24,392 nt of DNA, from positions 1 through 24,392 of IMG/VR virus record IMGVR_UViG_3300046820_000043. One strand, 5' to 3'. The translations under genes were made by a program, and so were the position numbers. Below the pieces are notes generated by a model. It did not search any database and was not told the origin of the DNA. It was given only the letters and a program-made list of their open reading frames with translations. The stretch is from a virus. This document shows positions 14,479-20,962 of the stretch, in pieces (positions within the stretch are counted from its first letter, which is position 1; each line of letters begins with the position of its first letter).

Positions 14479-15327
14479 GACTTTGCCGCCCTTCTTCATA
14501 GGCAAGCTAAAGTCACTGCCGCCTAAGCCTTCACGTACCCGCTTAGCAACTTCTGGGTTGATGTTGTCGGGGTCAAGACCAGAGCGACGAGCGTTCTCAC
14601 GCAACATCTCTTCGTTACGACCAGAAGCACGAGCGGCGCGATCACGAGCCATCAAGTCAGCTTTGGAAGGACCAGTAAGCTGTTTTGTAGGAGCGGGAAG
14701 TTCTTTAAGGTATGGAGAAGCAGCTGCTGGAGCTTCTTTAGCAGCTGTACGACCAGCCAAACCTTTAGCAATACTGTGCATGGTCTTTAAACCGGGACCG
14801 CCTATCATCTGTTCAGGATACACGCCTTCAACAGCTTGTGAACCCTCACGGATGTTTTTACGCATGTTAGCTCGTTCACTATCAGCGGCGGAGCCACGGA
14901 TGTCAGGATACTTGCTAGAGACTGGGGGCTTATATGCAGCCAACTCTTCTGCTGTAGGGCCACGACCGCCACCAGAACCTGTACCGACAGGTGGAGTCCT
15001 GTCTATCAGTCTTGGCACGTTATCAGTCGCAGATTTAGCTGCGGGTTTAGCCGCGGGGCGATTACCACTACCGGGTTTACTGGACGGAAACACAGCCTCA
15101 GATGTACCAGCAGCGCCACGCTCATTAGGAATCAAGGTACGTTCTGTACGCTTGTTCGCAGCTTCCATCGGGTCTTCTTCAGACTCGCTAGGTGCTTCTT
15201 TTGTTTCTTTTGCTTCGCTTGCAGACGAAGCTTTAACAGGCTCAGCACTACCAGCTTTCTTGCGAGCCATCAACATGCCAAGCCCTGCGAGGGCGGCTAA
15301 TCCAGCTAAATCTTTTCTACGTGCCAT
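14386..15327 (-). CDS. Low-complexity protein with N-terminal hydrophobic segment and shared C-terminal tail (313 aa)
   Basis: 313 residues. Residues 7-21 are hydrophobic (LAGLAALAGLGMLMA) after a basic MARRKD start and before RKK; this may be a short membrane or interface helix. The middle is disordered, rich in Ala, Ser, Lys, Pro and Glu (SSASEAKETKEAPSESEEDP, KPAAKPAAKSATD). A more ordered stretch follows (EEMLRENARRSGLDPDNINP, EVAKRVREGLGGSDFSLPMK). The end is KGYANGGSVGSASKRGDGIA then SRGKTK, almost the same as the tail at 13905. AAGGAG lies eight bases before the ATG. The composition and setting suggest an internal or minor virion protein; the family is not recognised beyond the tail. 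Confidence 0.7.
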   Translation of the reverse strand: MARRKDLAGLAALAGLGMLMARKKAGSAEPVKASSASEAKETKEAPSESEEDPMEAANKRTERTLIPNERGAAGTSEAVFPSSKPGSGNRPAAKPAAKSATDNVPRLIDRTPPVGTGSGGGRGPTAEELAAYKPPVSSKYPDIRGSAADSERANMRKNIREGSQAVEGVYPEQMIGGPGLKTMHSIAKGLAGRTAAKEAPAAASPYLKELPAPTKQLTGPSKADLMARDRAARASGRNEEMLRENARRSGLDPDNINPEVAKRVREGLGGSDFSLPMKKGGKVKGYANGGSVGSASKRGDGIASRGKTKCKMY

Positions 15328-15342
15328 GGTTGGCTCCTTAAA

Positions 15343-15843
15343 TCAGCACTTGCCGCCTTTTTTCATGCCCAGAGGCTTAGACCCAGCCATCTTGACCATA
15401 GTACCTTTAGAGATACCTTTGGACTGCACAGCGTGTTCGCCTTTGCCTTTAAAGCCGCCAGATTTGACAGCGCCCATTTTTGCGGAAGTGATACCGCCGT
15501 TAGCCATTTTCTTCATGCCCTTCATTTCTGACTCCTCATGTTTAATCATTGATTTGGGTGCGCCAGCTTTTTTCATAAAGCCAACTTCTTTTTTCATCAT
15601 CGCCTTAGACTCTGCCATACCGCCGCCTTTCATTACGGACATTTTGCCGTGATTAGTTTGAGATTTATTTATGCTTTGAGCATCTGCGCGGGTTTTTGGT
15701 CCACCAGAACCAAATTTCTTACCTTTGCTAGCTTCGCTGTATTCTTTGGCAACAGAAACAGGAATACCCGCAGCTTTTGCAAACTGTGGGTTGTGTGCGG
15801 CGGCGTCCATGAACCGCTTTTGTTTTTCACTCGTCGCTGGCAT
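15343..15843 (-). CDS. Basic Gly/Lys/Met-rich protein with MPATS-x-KQ-RFM opening (166 aa)
   Basis: 166 residues. The N-terminus (MPATSEKQKRFMDAAAHNPQ, FAKAAGIPVSVAKEYSEASK) is a widespread phage motif related, as I recall, to the DUF3008 type. The remainder is Lys/Met/Gly-rich and repetitive (MSVMKGGGMAESKAMMKKEV, GMKKMANGGITSAKMGAVKS, GISKGTMVKMAGSKPLGMKK), ending in GGKC. The gene overlaps the membrane-protein gene by 17 bases; AGGA lies six bases before the ATG. The strong positive charge suggests contact with DNA or with an acidic virion surface. Function is unknown; the last segment (SKG.SKGTMV) is a variant of the tail motif seen in the neighbours. Confidence 0.75.
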   Translation of the reverse strand: MPATSEKQKRFMDAAAHNPQFAKAAGIPVSVAKEYSEASKGKKFGSGGPKTRADAQSINKSQTNHGKMSVMKGGGMAESKAMMKKEVGFMKKAGAPKSMIKHEESEMKGMKKMANGGITSAKMGAVKSGGFKGKGEHAVQSKGISKGTMVKMAGSKPLGMKKGGKC

Positions 15844-16030
15844 CTTTTTTCCTGCGAATTAACTCAGCAAAAGGTTTGCCTGCAATCATCTCAGTGATCC
15901 GCATGCCTGTCCACACAATCGTAAACAGTGCGGCAACCGCAGGAAGTAGTTGCATTACCGTACCAACAGCCGTAACAACGGCTACGCCGTCTGCTACAGT
16001 TTTTATGGTTTCAACGTTTTCTTGTTTCAT
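15827..16030 (-). CDS. Small membrane protein, holin candidate (67 aa)
   Basis: 67 residues. A hydrophobic stretch at about residues 13-45 (ADGVAVVTAVGTVMQLLPAV, AALFTIVWTGMRI) can form one long or two short membrane helices. It is followed by a charged tail (ELIRRKKDASDE). Size, single hydrophobic region and charged C-terminus fit a phage holin or a small virion membrane protein. There is no endolysin beside it, which weakens the holin call. The start overlaps the DUF6321-type stop as ATGA, and its end overlaps the 166-residue gene by 17 bases, so it is embedded in the operon. Confidence 0.7.
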   Translation of the reverse strand: MKQENVETIKTVADGVAVVTAVGTVMQLLPAVAALFTIVWTGMRITEMIAGKPFAELIRRKKDASDE

Positions 16031-16341
16031 ACCATCCGCCCTTTTGTCTTGCCTTTTGTAGCGCAGCCATCAGCCGCAGTTACATAGCCACCATCTGCGC
16101 AGTTCCATGCTCTCAAAGATTTATTAATCCGCGAGTTCGGATCGTTGGCAGTCTTGGCAGAGGTCAACTTCTTTTTCATGCCACTCATCCTCGCACAAAA
16201 AGAGTCGCGCCGGGAGCCGCCTTCGGGCTGGGGCCGTTTCAAATTCATGCCTTGCGCTTTCGCAGAGGCTCGCCCTTTGGCGTTCAAACCGCCATTGGGG
16301 TTCTTCCCTTCTGCTCTCTGCCATGCTGGACTCTTAGCCAT
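16027..16341 (-). CDS. DUF6321-type protein with shared C-terminal tail (104 aa)
   Basis: 104 residues. MAKSPAWQRAEGKNPNGGLN, AKGRASAKAQGMNLKRPQPE, RRDSFCARMSGMKKKLTSAK and TANDPNSRINKSLRAWNC form a conserved pattern that I recognise as the DUF6321 family (name from memory), found in phages and some bacteria with no known function. The extra C-terminus (ADGGYVTAADGCATKGKTKG) carries the DG.ATKGK tail shared by neighbouring genes, an addition to the basic family domain. The start overlaps the previous stop by eight bases (ATGGCTAA). The protein is strongly basic. A nucleic-acid or virion-packaged role is plausible but unproven. Confidence 0.85.
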   Translation of the reverse strand: MAKSPAWQRAEGKNPNGGLNAKGRASAKAQGMNLKRPQPEGGSRRDSFCARMSGMKKKLTSAKTANDPNSRINKSLRAWNCADGGYVTAADGCATKGKTKGRMV

Positions 16342-16615
16342 AAAACACCGTTACTTTTGCCGATGTCGGCAAAGTTACATGAATGTCTGTGTTAAACAAA
16401 ATGCCTTGTCCGGGAATAGGCAGTCCAATTGGTTGAGTGCCCGTACCAATATTAAAACGCAAACGGATAGTGCCTGAAGCGCCACCGTCACGGAAAATAA
16501 TATCTCCCGCTGTACCCCCAGAAATACACTGATAACCTTTGAGGCGAGTACGCGCCGACACTATAGTGCCTGTAGCTTCTGTGTGCGTCGATAGGACGTC
16601 TGTTTGCATCGTCAT
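16334..16615 (-). CDS. Small beta-rich structural protein (93 aa)
   Basis: 93 residues: MTMQTDVLSTHTEATGTIVS, TRLKGYQCISGGTAGDIIFR, DGGASGTIRLRFNIGTGTQP, then LPIPGQGILFNTDIHVTLPT. The alternating polar and hydrophobic pattern suggests a compact beta-sandwich. AGGAG lies six bases before the first ATG, so I keep that rather than Met3. It follows another beta-rich gene after the capsid operon, and such pairs often code for head decoration or minor head proteins. I know no specific family, so the function is inferred from position only. Confidence 0.7.
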   Translation of the reverse strand: MTMQTDVLSTHTEATGTIVSARTRLKGYQCISGGTAGDIIFRDGGASGTIRLRFNIGTGTQPIGLPIPGQGILFNTDIHVTLPTSAKVTVFYG

Positions 16616-16628
16616 AGGATGCTCCTAA

Positions 16629-17048
16629 TTAAGCAGTGCGTGTAAACACGTATGCTGTGGGGCTAGAGAACATGATGGTGTAACGAGCAAGACCGGTTGC
16701 ACCAGCAGCGATAGTCAAGTCACCAAAAGAACCAGCAGTGTCAGCAGCAGCGCTTGACAAAATGGCGTTTGTGTTAACAGCCATAGTAACTACACTTGCG
16801 CCAGCAGTGTTGTCAACATACAGGTCAAAAGATGTACCTCTAGTAGCACCAATAGCAGAACCTAAAGCAGTGCCAGTAGGCAAAGTGATGGTGGTTGTTG
16901 AAGCAGAGGTAGAAGTGATATAGCCATCAGCAACTTGTGCTGCAGTAGCTGTAGCTGTCGCGTTAATCGCGTTTAAAGAAGTGGGTTGGTGGCCAGTGAT
17001 AAAACCGTTTTGAGATGCGACTGGGCCGTTAAACGTGGTGCGTGCCAT
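16629..17048 (-). CDS. Beta-rich structural protein, first gene after the capsid terminator (139 aa)
   Basis: 139 residues: MARTTFNGPVASQNGFITGH, then a Thr/Ala/Ser-rich beta region (VADGYITSTSASTTTITLPT, GTSFDLYVDNTAGASVVTMA, AGATGLARYTIMFSSPTAYV). The opening ARTTFNGPV.S.NGF is common in small phage structural proteins. AAGGA lies six bases before the ATG. It is the first gene after the terminator at 17171-17198 and is probably expressed from the promoter at 17137-17165, which would allow control separate from the capsid gene. A head decoration or fibre role is likely; not proven. Confidence 0.75.
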   Translation of the reverse strand: MARTTFNGPVASQNGFITGHQPTSLNAINATATATAAQVADGYITSTSASTTTITLPTGTALGSAIGATRGTSFDLYVDNTAGASVVTMAVNTNAILSSAAADTAGSFGDLTIAAGATGLARYTIMFSSPTAYVFTRTA

Positions 17049-17072
17049 GATTTTTCCTTACATGCAAGTGGG

Positions 17073-17115
17073 GGTGTTCTGTCTGCATGTCGTCAGCCGG
17101 GACTGTCAGAACACC
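17073..17115 (-). promoter_or_regulatory. 9-bp inverted repeat in the leader of the post-capsid operon
   Basis: ggtgttctg (17073-17081) pairs perfectly with cagaacacc (17107-17115) around a 25-base loop. It lies between the candidate promoter and the start of the 139-residue gene. It may act as a transcript-stabilising 5' hairpin or a protein-binding site. No T-tract follows on either side, so it is not a typical terminator. Confidence 0.5.
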
Positions 17116-17136
17116 GGATAACCCCGGGTTGATTGC

Positions 17137-17165
17137 AATATACAACAAAAGAAAAATGAATGCAA
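17137..17165 (-). promoter_or_regulatory. Candidate sigma70-type promoter for the post-capsid genes
   Basis: Read on the minus strand, TTGCAT (17160-17165) is followed after 17 bases by TATATT (17137-17142). The -10 box matches consensus at five of six positions, the -35 box only at three. It sits just past the terminator and about 90 bases before the next start, where a promoter would be useful. A phage-specific promoter elsewhere is possible. Confidence 0.4.
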
Positions 17166-17170
17166 CAAAT

Positions 17171-17198
17171 AAAAAAGGGCCCTTTTTAGGGGCCCTTT
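17171..17198 (-). terminator. Rho-independent terminator after the capsid gene
   Basis: Minus-strand transcript: AAAGGGCCC, loop CTAAAAA, GGGCCCTTT, then further T residues. The nine-base perfect stem with a G+C-rich core, followed by TTT, is a textbook intrinsic terminator. It lies directly after the tRNA-like element and ends the head operon, at least in part. Confidence 0.85.
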
Positions 17199-17200
17199 AG

Positions 17201-17273
17201 TGGCATTGTCTGGGATTCAAACCCAGCATCCTAGTCTTGTCGATCTGCGTGTACTCACCACACCGCCAATGCC
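17201..17273 (-). ncRNA. tRNA-like element (73 nt) between capsid stop and terminator
   Basis: The minus strand reads GGCATTG at the 5' end and CAATGCC plus A at the 3' end, a perfect seven-base acceptor-type stem with a discriminator A. A T-arm follows the tRNA pattern: CTGGG, loop TTTGAAT, CCCAG (the usual loop is TTCRANY, so C56 is U here), with one extra A before the acceptor strand. A D-like hairpin (GTGT...ACAC) is also present. The total length of 73 is exactly that of a tRNA. The anticodon arm is poor: only three of five pairs form, and the position of the invariant U33 holds G. It could be a degenerate tRNA, a tRNA mimic, or a processing signal for capsid mRNA. It is not safely a functional tRNA. 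Confidence 0.5.
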
Positions 17274-17280
17274 TTACTCA

Positions 17281-18192
17281 TCAGGCAGAACCTGAAGAAC
17301 CCCACATACCGAGGGGATCAGACCAGCCGAAGCTATAACGCTCACGAGCTTTATAGCGAACGTTGCCGGTGTCGAAGTCGCCGTCCATGCTGTTTTGCAG
17401 CGGTGTACGAACGAAGTGCTTCAGACCGTTAGGCACGTCAGTGGTCAAGAACCAGCCGTTGCTGTCTGTCAAGAAGTGGTTGACAGTGTAGCCTTCAGGG
17501 ATAGCGCCCATCTGCTTGATAGCATTGATGTCGTTATCGGCTGTAGCAACACGCAACTCAGTGTCCAACAGGCGCTTGGCCGTGAACATCAAAGCTGGGG
17601 GAACAATCAACTTCTTGGGTTTAGCAGCGATCAGCAAGCCACGCTCGTCTGTCCAAGCGGCGATTTGAATAACGGCGGCTTCCAAAGAAGTCTCGTTCAA
17701 ATCTACTTGGGTAGAAGGTGTGTTGCTGTTGTAGCCACCAGAGATCAAGGGGTGCTGAGTGTTGAACAAAGAAACGCCATCACCACCGGGATAGGTAGCG
17801 GAGAAGCCGTTATTCAAGACTGCGGCAGCCTTAACTTGCTTGGTGTATGCCATAGCACGAGCCAAGGACTTTGTGTAACGAGCAGACAAGCTGTCGTACA
17901 GGTTATCTTCAACCGCTTCTTCAGTGATTGAGAAACCCAAAGCAATGGTTTCGTGTGTATAGCGAGTAGACCATGCCTCTTGTGCATTGTCATAAGCGAT
18001 GGCAGAACCCTCGTTTTTGACAGGTGCAGCTGAGAAGCCAGAAAGCTTGGTCTCTTCTTCGAATGAACGCTCAGAGGTCTCTGTTTCGTAGATCTCTTTG
18101 TGCTCTTCGCCGTAACGAGCATACTCCATACCGAACAAGGCGTTCAGGCCGGGGAGCAACTCTTTCAGCAGTTGTGCGCGTGAAATAGCCAT
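17281..18192 (-). CDS. Major capsid protein, HK97 fold, Mu gpT-like
   Basis: 303 residues. MAISRAQLLKELLPGLNALF and MEYARYGEEHKEIYETETSE open the protein. SFEEETKLSGFSAAPVKNEG leads to the E-loop-type region, then YTHETIALGFSITEEAVEDN and LYDSLSARYTKSLARAMAYT. A conserved FNTQHPLISGG motif follows, then the P-domain (PKKLIVPPALMFTAKRLLDT) and the aromatic C-terminus (RYSFGWSDPLGMWGSS). This order, especially the F.T.HPL.SGG motif, matches the Mu-like major head subunit (gpT) group as I recall it. It assembles the icosahedral shell with the scaffold encoded three genes upstream. AAGGAG lies seven bases before the ATG. A tRNA-like element and terminator follow the stop, consistent with high expression. 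Confidence 0.85.
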   Translation of the reverse strand: MAISRAQLLKELLPGLNALFGMEYARYGEEHKEIYETETSERSFEEETKLSGFSAAPVKNEGSAIAYDNAQEAWSTRYTHETIALGFSITEEAVEDNLYDSLSARYTKSLARAMAYTKQVKAAAVLNNGFSATYPGGDGVSLFNTQHPLISGGYNSNTPSTQVDLNETSLEAAVIQIAAWTDERGLLIAAKPKKLIVPPALMFTAKRLLDTELRVATADNDINAIKQMGAIPEGYTVNHFLTDSNGWFLTTDVPNGLKHFVRTPLQNSMDGDFDTGNVRYKARERYSFGWSDPLGMWGSSGSA

Positions 18193-18207
18193 TTAAATGC
18201 TCCTTAA

Positions 18208-18879
18208 TTAAACGCCAAGCGGATTGAGATACTGATGACCGCCAGCCCACGTAATTGTGTTCGGTGTGCCTTCAGCAAGGGTGAAGTAAGCTGCGTTCCA
18301 TTTGACGATCAGTTCGCAGAAGTTGCCAGATGAATTGGCAGTATCAGGAACAACGTCAATAATACGGATAGGCAACGAAGGCGTAACTGTAGCGCCGTCT
18401 GTGTAGACGCCGATAGCAGAGTCACCAGTGAAGGTGCTACCAGTATTTTGGACCAACTGAGCGTTACCGCCAATGACGGTGCGACCCAAGAACGCGGGTG
18501 TCAAGCCGTTACCATCTTCAGTAGCGCCAGCAACCAACACAACTTTGAACAGCTGGTCAGGATCATCTGCTACGTAAGCAGTAATCTGAGTGCCAGTTGG
18601 CGCAGTAGTGCCAGAGGGGAAGTACTGAGAGAAGATCACTTGACCTTGAGCGTTAACATAGGAACAACCCATGAACACACCGCAAGGCGTGGCAGTAGAT
18701 TCACCTACATCTTTAGCAACAGTGCCACCGGCAATAATCTTCACCACATCACCGTAGAAGATAGCGGGGGTTGTACCGCTAGCAATTACGTATTGGCGAG
18801 TTTGACCGGCGTACACCTGACCACCGATCAAATTGATCGGCTTAAGACCGTATGGACGGTCAATGGTGGGATAAGCCAT
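18208..18879 (-). CDS. Beta-rich structural protein before the capsid gene (223 aa), decoration-like
   Basis: 223 residues: MAYPTIDRPYGLKPINLIGG, QVYAGQTRQYVIASGTTPAI, YGDVVKIIAGGTVAKDVGES, PCGVFMGCSYVNAQGQVIFS, YVADDPDQLFKVVLVAG, and a C-terminal ELIVKWNAAYFT. The RPYGLKPIN opening and CGVF.GC.Y segment recur, as I recall, in proteins beside phage capsid genes. A beta-barrel decoration or stabilising protein is the best guess from composition and its position between scaffold and capsid genes. AGGAG lies seven bases before the ATG. No protease motif is visible. Confidence 0.7.
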   Translation of the reverse strand: MAYPTIDRPYGLKPINLIGGQVYAGQTRQYVIASGTTPAIFYGDVVKIIAGGTVAKDVGESTATPCGVFMGCSYVNAQGQVIFSQYFPSGTTAPTGTQITAYVADDPDQLFKVVLVAGATEDGNGLTPAFLGRTVIGGNAQLVQNTGSTFTGDSAIGVYTDGATVTPSLPIRIIDVVPDTANSSGNFCELIVKWNAAYFTLAEGTPNTITWAGGHQYLNPLGV

Positions 18880-18897
18880 TTAAAACTCCTAAAAAAT

Positions 18898-19353
18898 TTA
18901 AGAACCAGAACCAAAGGAGACCTTCGTTTTTTTCTCTGAAAACAGAGGCATACGAGGATCTTCCTCTCTCATGAAATTATTGTCTACCGAGTCCATTTGG
19001 GCCTTGTTCTGCTTAGCGTAATACTCAGCTCGCTGACGCAAGAACTCCTCTGGAATCCGGCATAACAACAATCCTCCCACTTCAATGCCGCCTTTAAAGC
19101 GACCTTCAGTGGATGCGTGCATCATTAACTCGGGATAATCTTCTGCTTTGCAGGGTTCATATCCTTCGCGCATCTTAGAAGAGATATTGCCGGGATCTGC
19201 AACACCCATTGTGCTCAATCGAACATACCGATGTTTCCAACCGGGACGATCGTCCGGCATAGGAAGTGTTTCAGGCGGACGCCATGATTCGGGGCGGTAA
19301 GCAGCCTTACGGGTTTCTAGTTCGCGGCTCAGACGGTTTTGTGTTTCAGCCAT
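18898..19353 (-). CDS. Conserved head-module protein, unknown function (151 aa)
   Basis: The protein starts MAETQNRLSRELETRKAAYR and is 151 residues. I prefer the ATG at 19353, with GGAG seven bases upstream, over an in-frame TTG at 19359. Conserved-looking segments: SWRPPETLPMPDDRPGWKHR, YVRLSTMGVADPGNISSKMR, EGYEPCKAEDYPELMMH, GGIEVGGLLLCRIPEEFLRQ, and a basic C-terminus (KKTKVSFGSGS). I remember WRPPE.LP / WV..S..G..D..N.S...REGWEP-type proteins between scaffold and capsid in uncultured phages, with no assigned role. The R-E-helix (RAEYYAKQNKAQMDSVDNNF) suggests a helical arm. A role in capsid assembly is inferred from position. Confidence 0.75.
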   Translation of the reverse strand: MAETQNRLSRELETRKAAYRPESWRPPETLPMPDDRPGWKHRYVRLSTMGVADPGNISSKMREGYEPCKAEDYPELMMHASTEGRFKGGIEVGGLLLCRIPEEFLRQRAEYYAKQNKAQMDSVDNNFMREEDPRMPLFSEKKTKVSFGSGS

Positions 19354-19355
19354 AA

Positions 19356-20351
19356 TCAATCTCCATTTCTAAGTAAAGCAACCTGTCTTGCGTATTCCTC
19401 AATCGGCACTCCGAGACGACGCGCGGTCGCAACTTCAGACTGCTTTAGACGGACACGTCCAGGCGGTGTGCTACGAGCAGCCGGAGCTACAACGTTAGCG
19501 GGTTTTGTTGCACGGCGGGGAGTCTCCTCCACGTCCGGTTTTGAAACTGATTTAGAAGTCGTTTCCACTTCGTAGCTCCCGTCATCAAAATGCTCGGGGA
19601 ATCGTTTACGCATGGTAGCGTCAATTGTTCGGAAATACTCCTCCGTACCAATATAGTCCGCACCATACTCGCGTTGTAATTTCCTGTCAAGCCCCATCGC
19701 CATGCTTGTCATATCTTCTTCCACGCCAAACCAGCTATTGTTTTTTTCTAGCCACTGTTTAGTGCGGGGGTTGATATTGTTAGCAGGTTGCTCTTGCCTC
19801 TGGGGAGGGGGAGTAAACGCGGGTTCTTTGGCCTTGATAGGCTTCATACTAGCGGTTTTATCTACCCGTACTGCCGCTTTAGCGATAGCTTCTTGAGCTT
19901 GAACAATAGCATCTGGGTCTCCAGCTTCAAAAGCTTTCTTATATTGCTCTTTAGCTATTTGCAGGTCTCTAGTAGCAGCGCTCTTAGTCTGCTCAACTAG
20001 AACCTTGCTTCCGTTCTCCAGTCTAGCTTGGAGTTTTTTATTCTCCTCATAGACTTGGCGAGCAAAGGCTTCTGCTGCTTCGCGTTCACGTACGGCTTCT
20101 TCTTTAGCCCTACGCTCGTCGTGATAGCCTCTTGTGAATTTCTTGATCCGTTTCTGGACCTTCTCATCATAAGAAGCTAACTCTTCATCTGTAACTTCAT
20201 CTACTGGAGCAGGGGCTGGTTTACGGCCACGGTCCTGTTCTGGAGTATCGTCTTCAATCTCAATCTCAAATGCGGGTTCTTCGGGTTTACCCTTAGCTTC
20301 CTTTTCATCAGGAAACTCAAACTCTTCGCCTTTAAATTCAGGTACTGGCAT
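19356..20351 (-). CDS. Scaffold-like head assembly protein (331 aa)
   Basis: 331 residues. The acidic N-terminus (EEFEFPDEKEAKGKPEEPAF, EIEIEDDTPEQD) is followed by a long charged coiled coil at about residues 60-160 (VQKRIKKFTRGYHDERRAKE, VYEENKKLQARLENGSKVL). A Pro-rich hinge (FTPPPQRQEQPANN) leads to WLEKNNSWFG with a GADYIGTEEYFRTIDATMRK helix. The basic C-terminal helix-turn-helix-like end (VRLKQSEVATARRLGVPIEE, YARQVALL) resembles coat-binding ends of phage scaffolds. Position between portal and capsid fits. AAGGA lies six bases before the ATG. Scaffolds diverge strongly, so the call rests on layout and location. Confidence 0.75.
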   Translation of the reverse strand: MPVPEFKGEEFEFPDEKEAKGKPEEPAFEIEIEDDTPEQDRGRKPAPAPVDEVTDEELASYDEKVQKRIKKFTRGYHDERRAKEEAVREREAAEAFARQVYEENKKLQARLENGSKVLVEQTKSAATRDLQIAKEQYKKAFEAGDPDAIVQAQEAIAKAAVRVDKTASMKPIKAKEPAFTPPPQRQEQPANNINPRTKQWLEKNNSWFGVEEDMTSMAMGLDRKLQREYGADYIGTEEYFRTIDATMRKRFPEHFDDGSYEVETTSKSVSKPDVEETPRRATKPANVVAPAARSTPPGRVRLKQSEVATARRLGVPIEEYARQVALLRNGD

Positions 20352-20361
20352 GGTTCATCCT

Positions 20362-20772
20362 TTATGCAGCACGGGTAATTCCGCGCGGATCTTCAACAAC
20401 AGCCTCGATCGAATCATCATTGATGATGCGGAACTCTCGGCCATGAATCTTCAGGCGTGTGCCTGAATTTGGTCGGACGATGACAAAGTCACCTTCCTTG
20501 CAACTCGCACCGCTAGGGAAACGAGCGGTATCTTTGTAGCAGTCAGGCCCAAGCTTGACGACAAACAACACAGGGGTTAGCACTTCTTCGTAGTGCATAG
20601 ATTGACTAGACTTAATCAAACCGACATCACTGTCAGCATATTCCTCCATGGCTTCAGGAACCACGCATAGGATATGAAAAGTCTTAGGGTCAGGTAATTG
20701 TTTAGCTTTTTGTTCAGCACTTGTATTAAGGATGCCAGACAAATCAACTGCCTTTACGTCAAATTCAGTCAT
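20362..20772 (-). CDS. GroES-like co-chaperonin (Cpn10 fold), 136 aa
   Basis: 136 residues from the ATG at 20770-20772, which overlaps the end of the 65-residue gene by eight bases (ATGACTGA); a longer frame to 20802 has no ribosome site. The second half reads like the core of a GroES subunit: a strand with VLFVVKLGPDCYKD, then SGASCKEGDFVIVRPNSGT, then LKIHGREFRIINDDSIEAVV. The KEGD.V and G.E..I...DI.A(I/V)V positions correspond to those of GroES. A mobile-loop-like segment (SDVGLIKSSQSMHYEEVL) lies before it. Phage co-chaperonins such as T4 gp31 work with host GroEL to fold coat protein, and here the gene sits between portal and scaffold. I judge the fold likely, function inferred. Confidence 0.65.
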   Translation of the reverse strand: MTEFDVKAVDLSGILNTSAEQKAKQLPDPKTFHILCVVPEAMEEYADSDVGLIKSSQSMHYEEVLTPVLFVVKLGPDCYKDTARFPSGASCKEGDFVIVRPNSGTRLKIHGREFRIINDDSIEAVVEDPRGITRAA

Positions 20773-20962
20773 CAGAGTTTTCCATTTTTTGCACGAGCTC
20801 ATTAATGATGTTTTCTGCTAGGTTGAGACCTCGGATTACCCCGCAGACACTGCGATAGTCTTCTATGTTGTCGGCTCTACCCGCTGCAACATAGGCTTCT
20901 CGCTCCTGTCGATATTTTTCAATCTCTCTGGCGACATGCGCCAGTACTTTGTACTCTTTCAA
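20765..20962 (-). CDS. Small helical head-module protein with TTG start (65 aa)
   Basis: The protein has 65 residues. The start codon is TTG (20960-20962), directly after the portal stop, with AAAGGGG five bases upstream inside the portal's last codons. No internal ATG occurs until the last few residues, so TTG is the only credible start. Mostly helical: KEYKVLAHVAREIEKYRQER, EAYVAAGRADNIEDYRSVCG, VIRGLNLAENIINELVQKME. Its end overlaps the co-chaperonin-like gene by eight bases. The tight coupling suggests it works in head assembly, but the family is unknown to me. Confidence 0.7.
   Translation of the reverse strand: MKEYKVLAHVAREIEKYRQEREAYVAAGRADNIEDYRSVCGVIRGLNLAENIINELVQKMENSDD

Noticed and set aside
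14477-15652. 391-residue plus-strand frame opposite the 313- and 166-residue genes
   Set aside because: It spans two well-supported minus-strand genes with ribosome sites and shared motifs. The frame is open because the opposite genes are low in codons that would give stops.
17201-17273. Phage attachment site based on the tRNA 3'-end-like sequence
   Set aside because: The resemblance covers both ends of a tRNA-length element inside the structural operon, and no integrase is present in the window. It cannot be excluded without the rest of the genome.
20773-20802. Upstream start (MSSCKKWKTL) for the GroES-like gene
   Set aside because: No ribosome site, and it would overlap the preceding gene by 38 bases. 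The ATG at 20772 gives a typical eight-base overlap.
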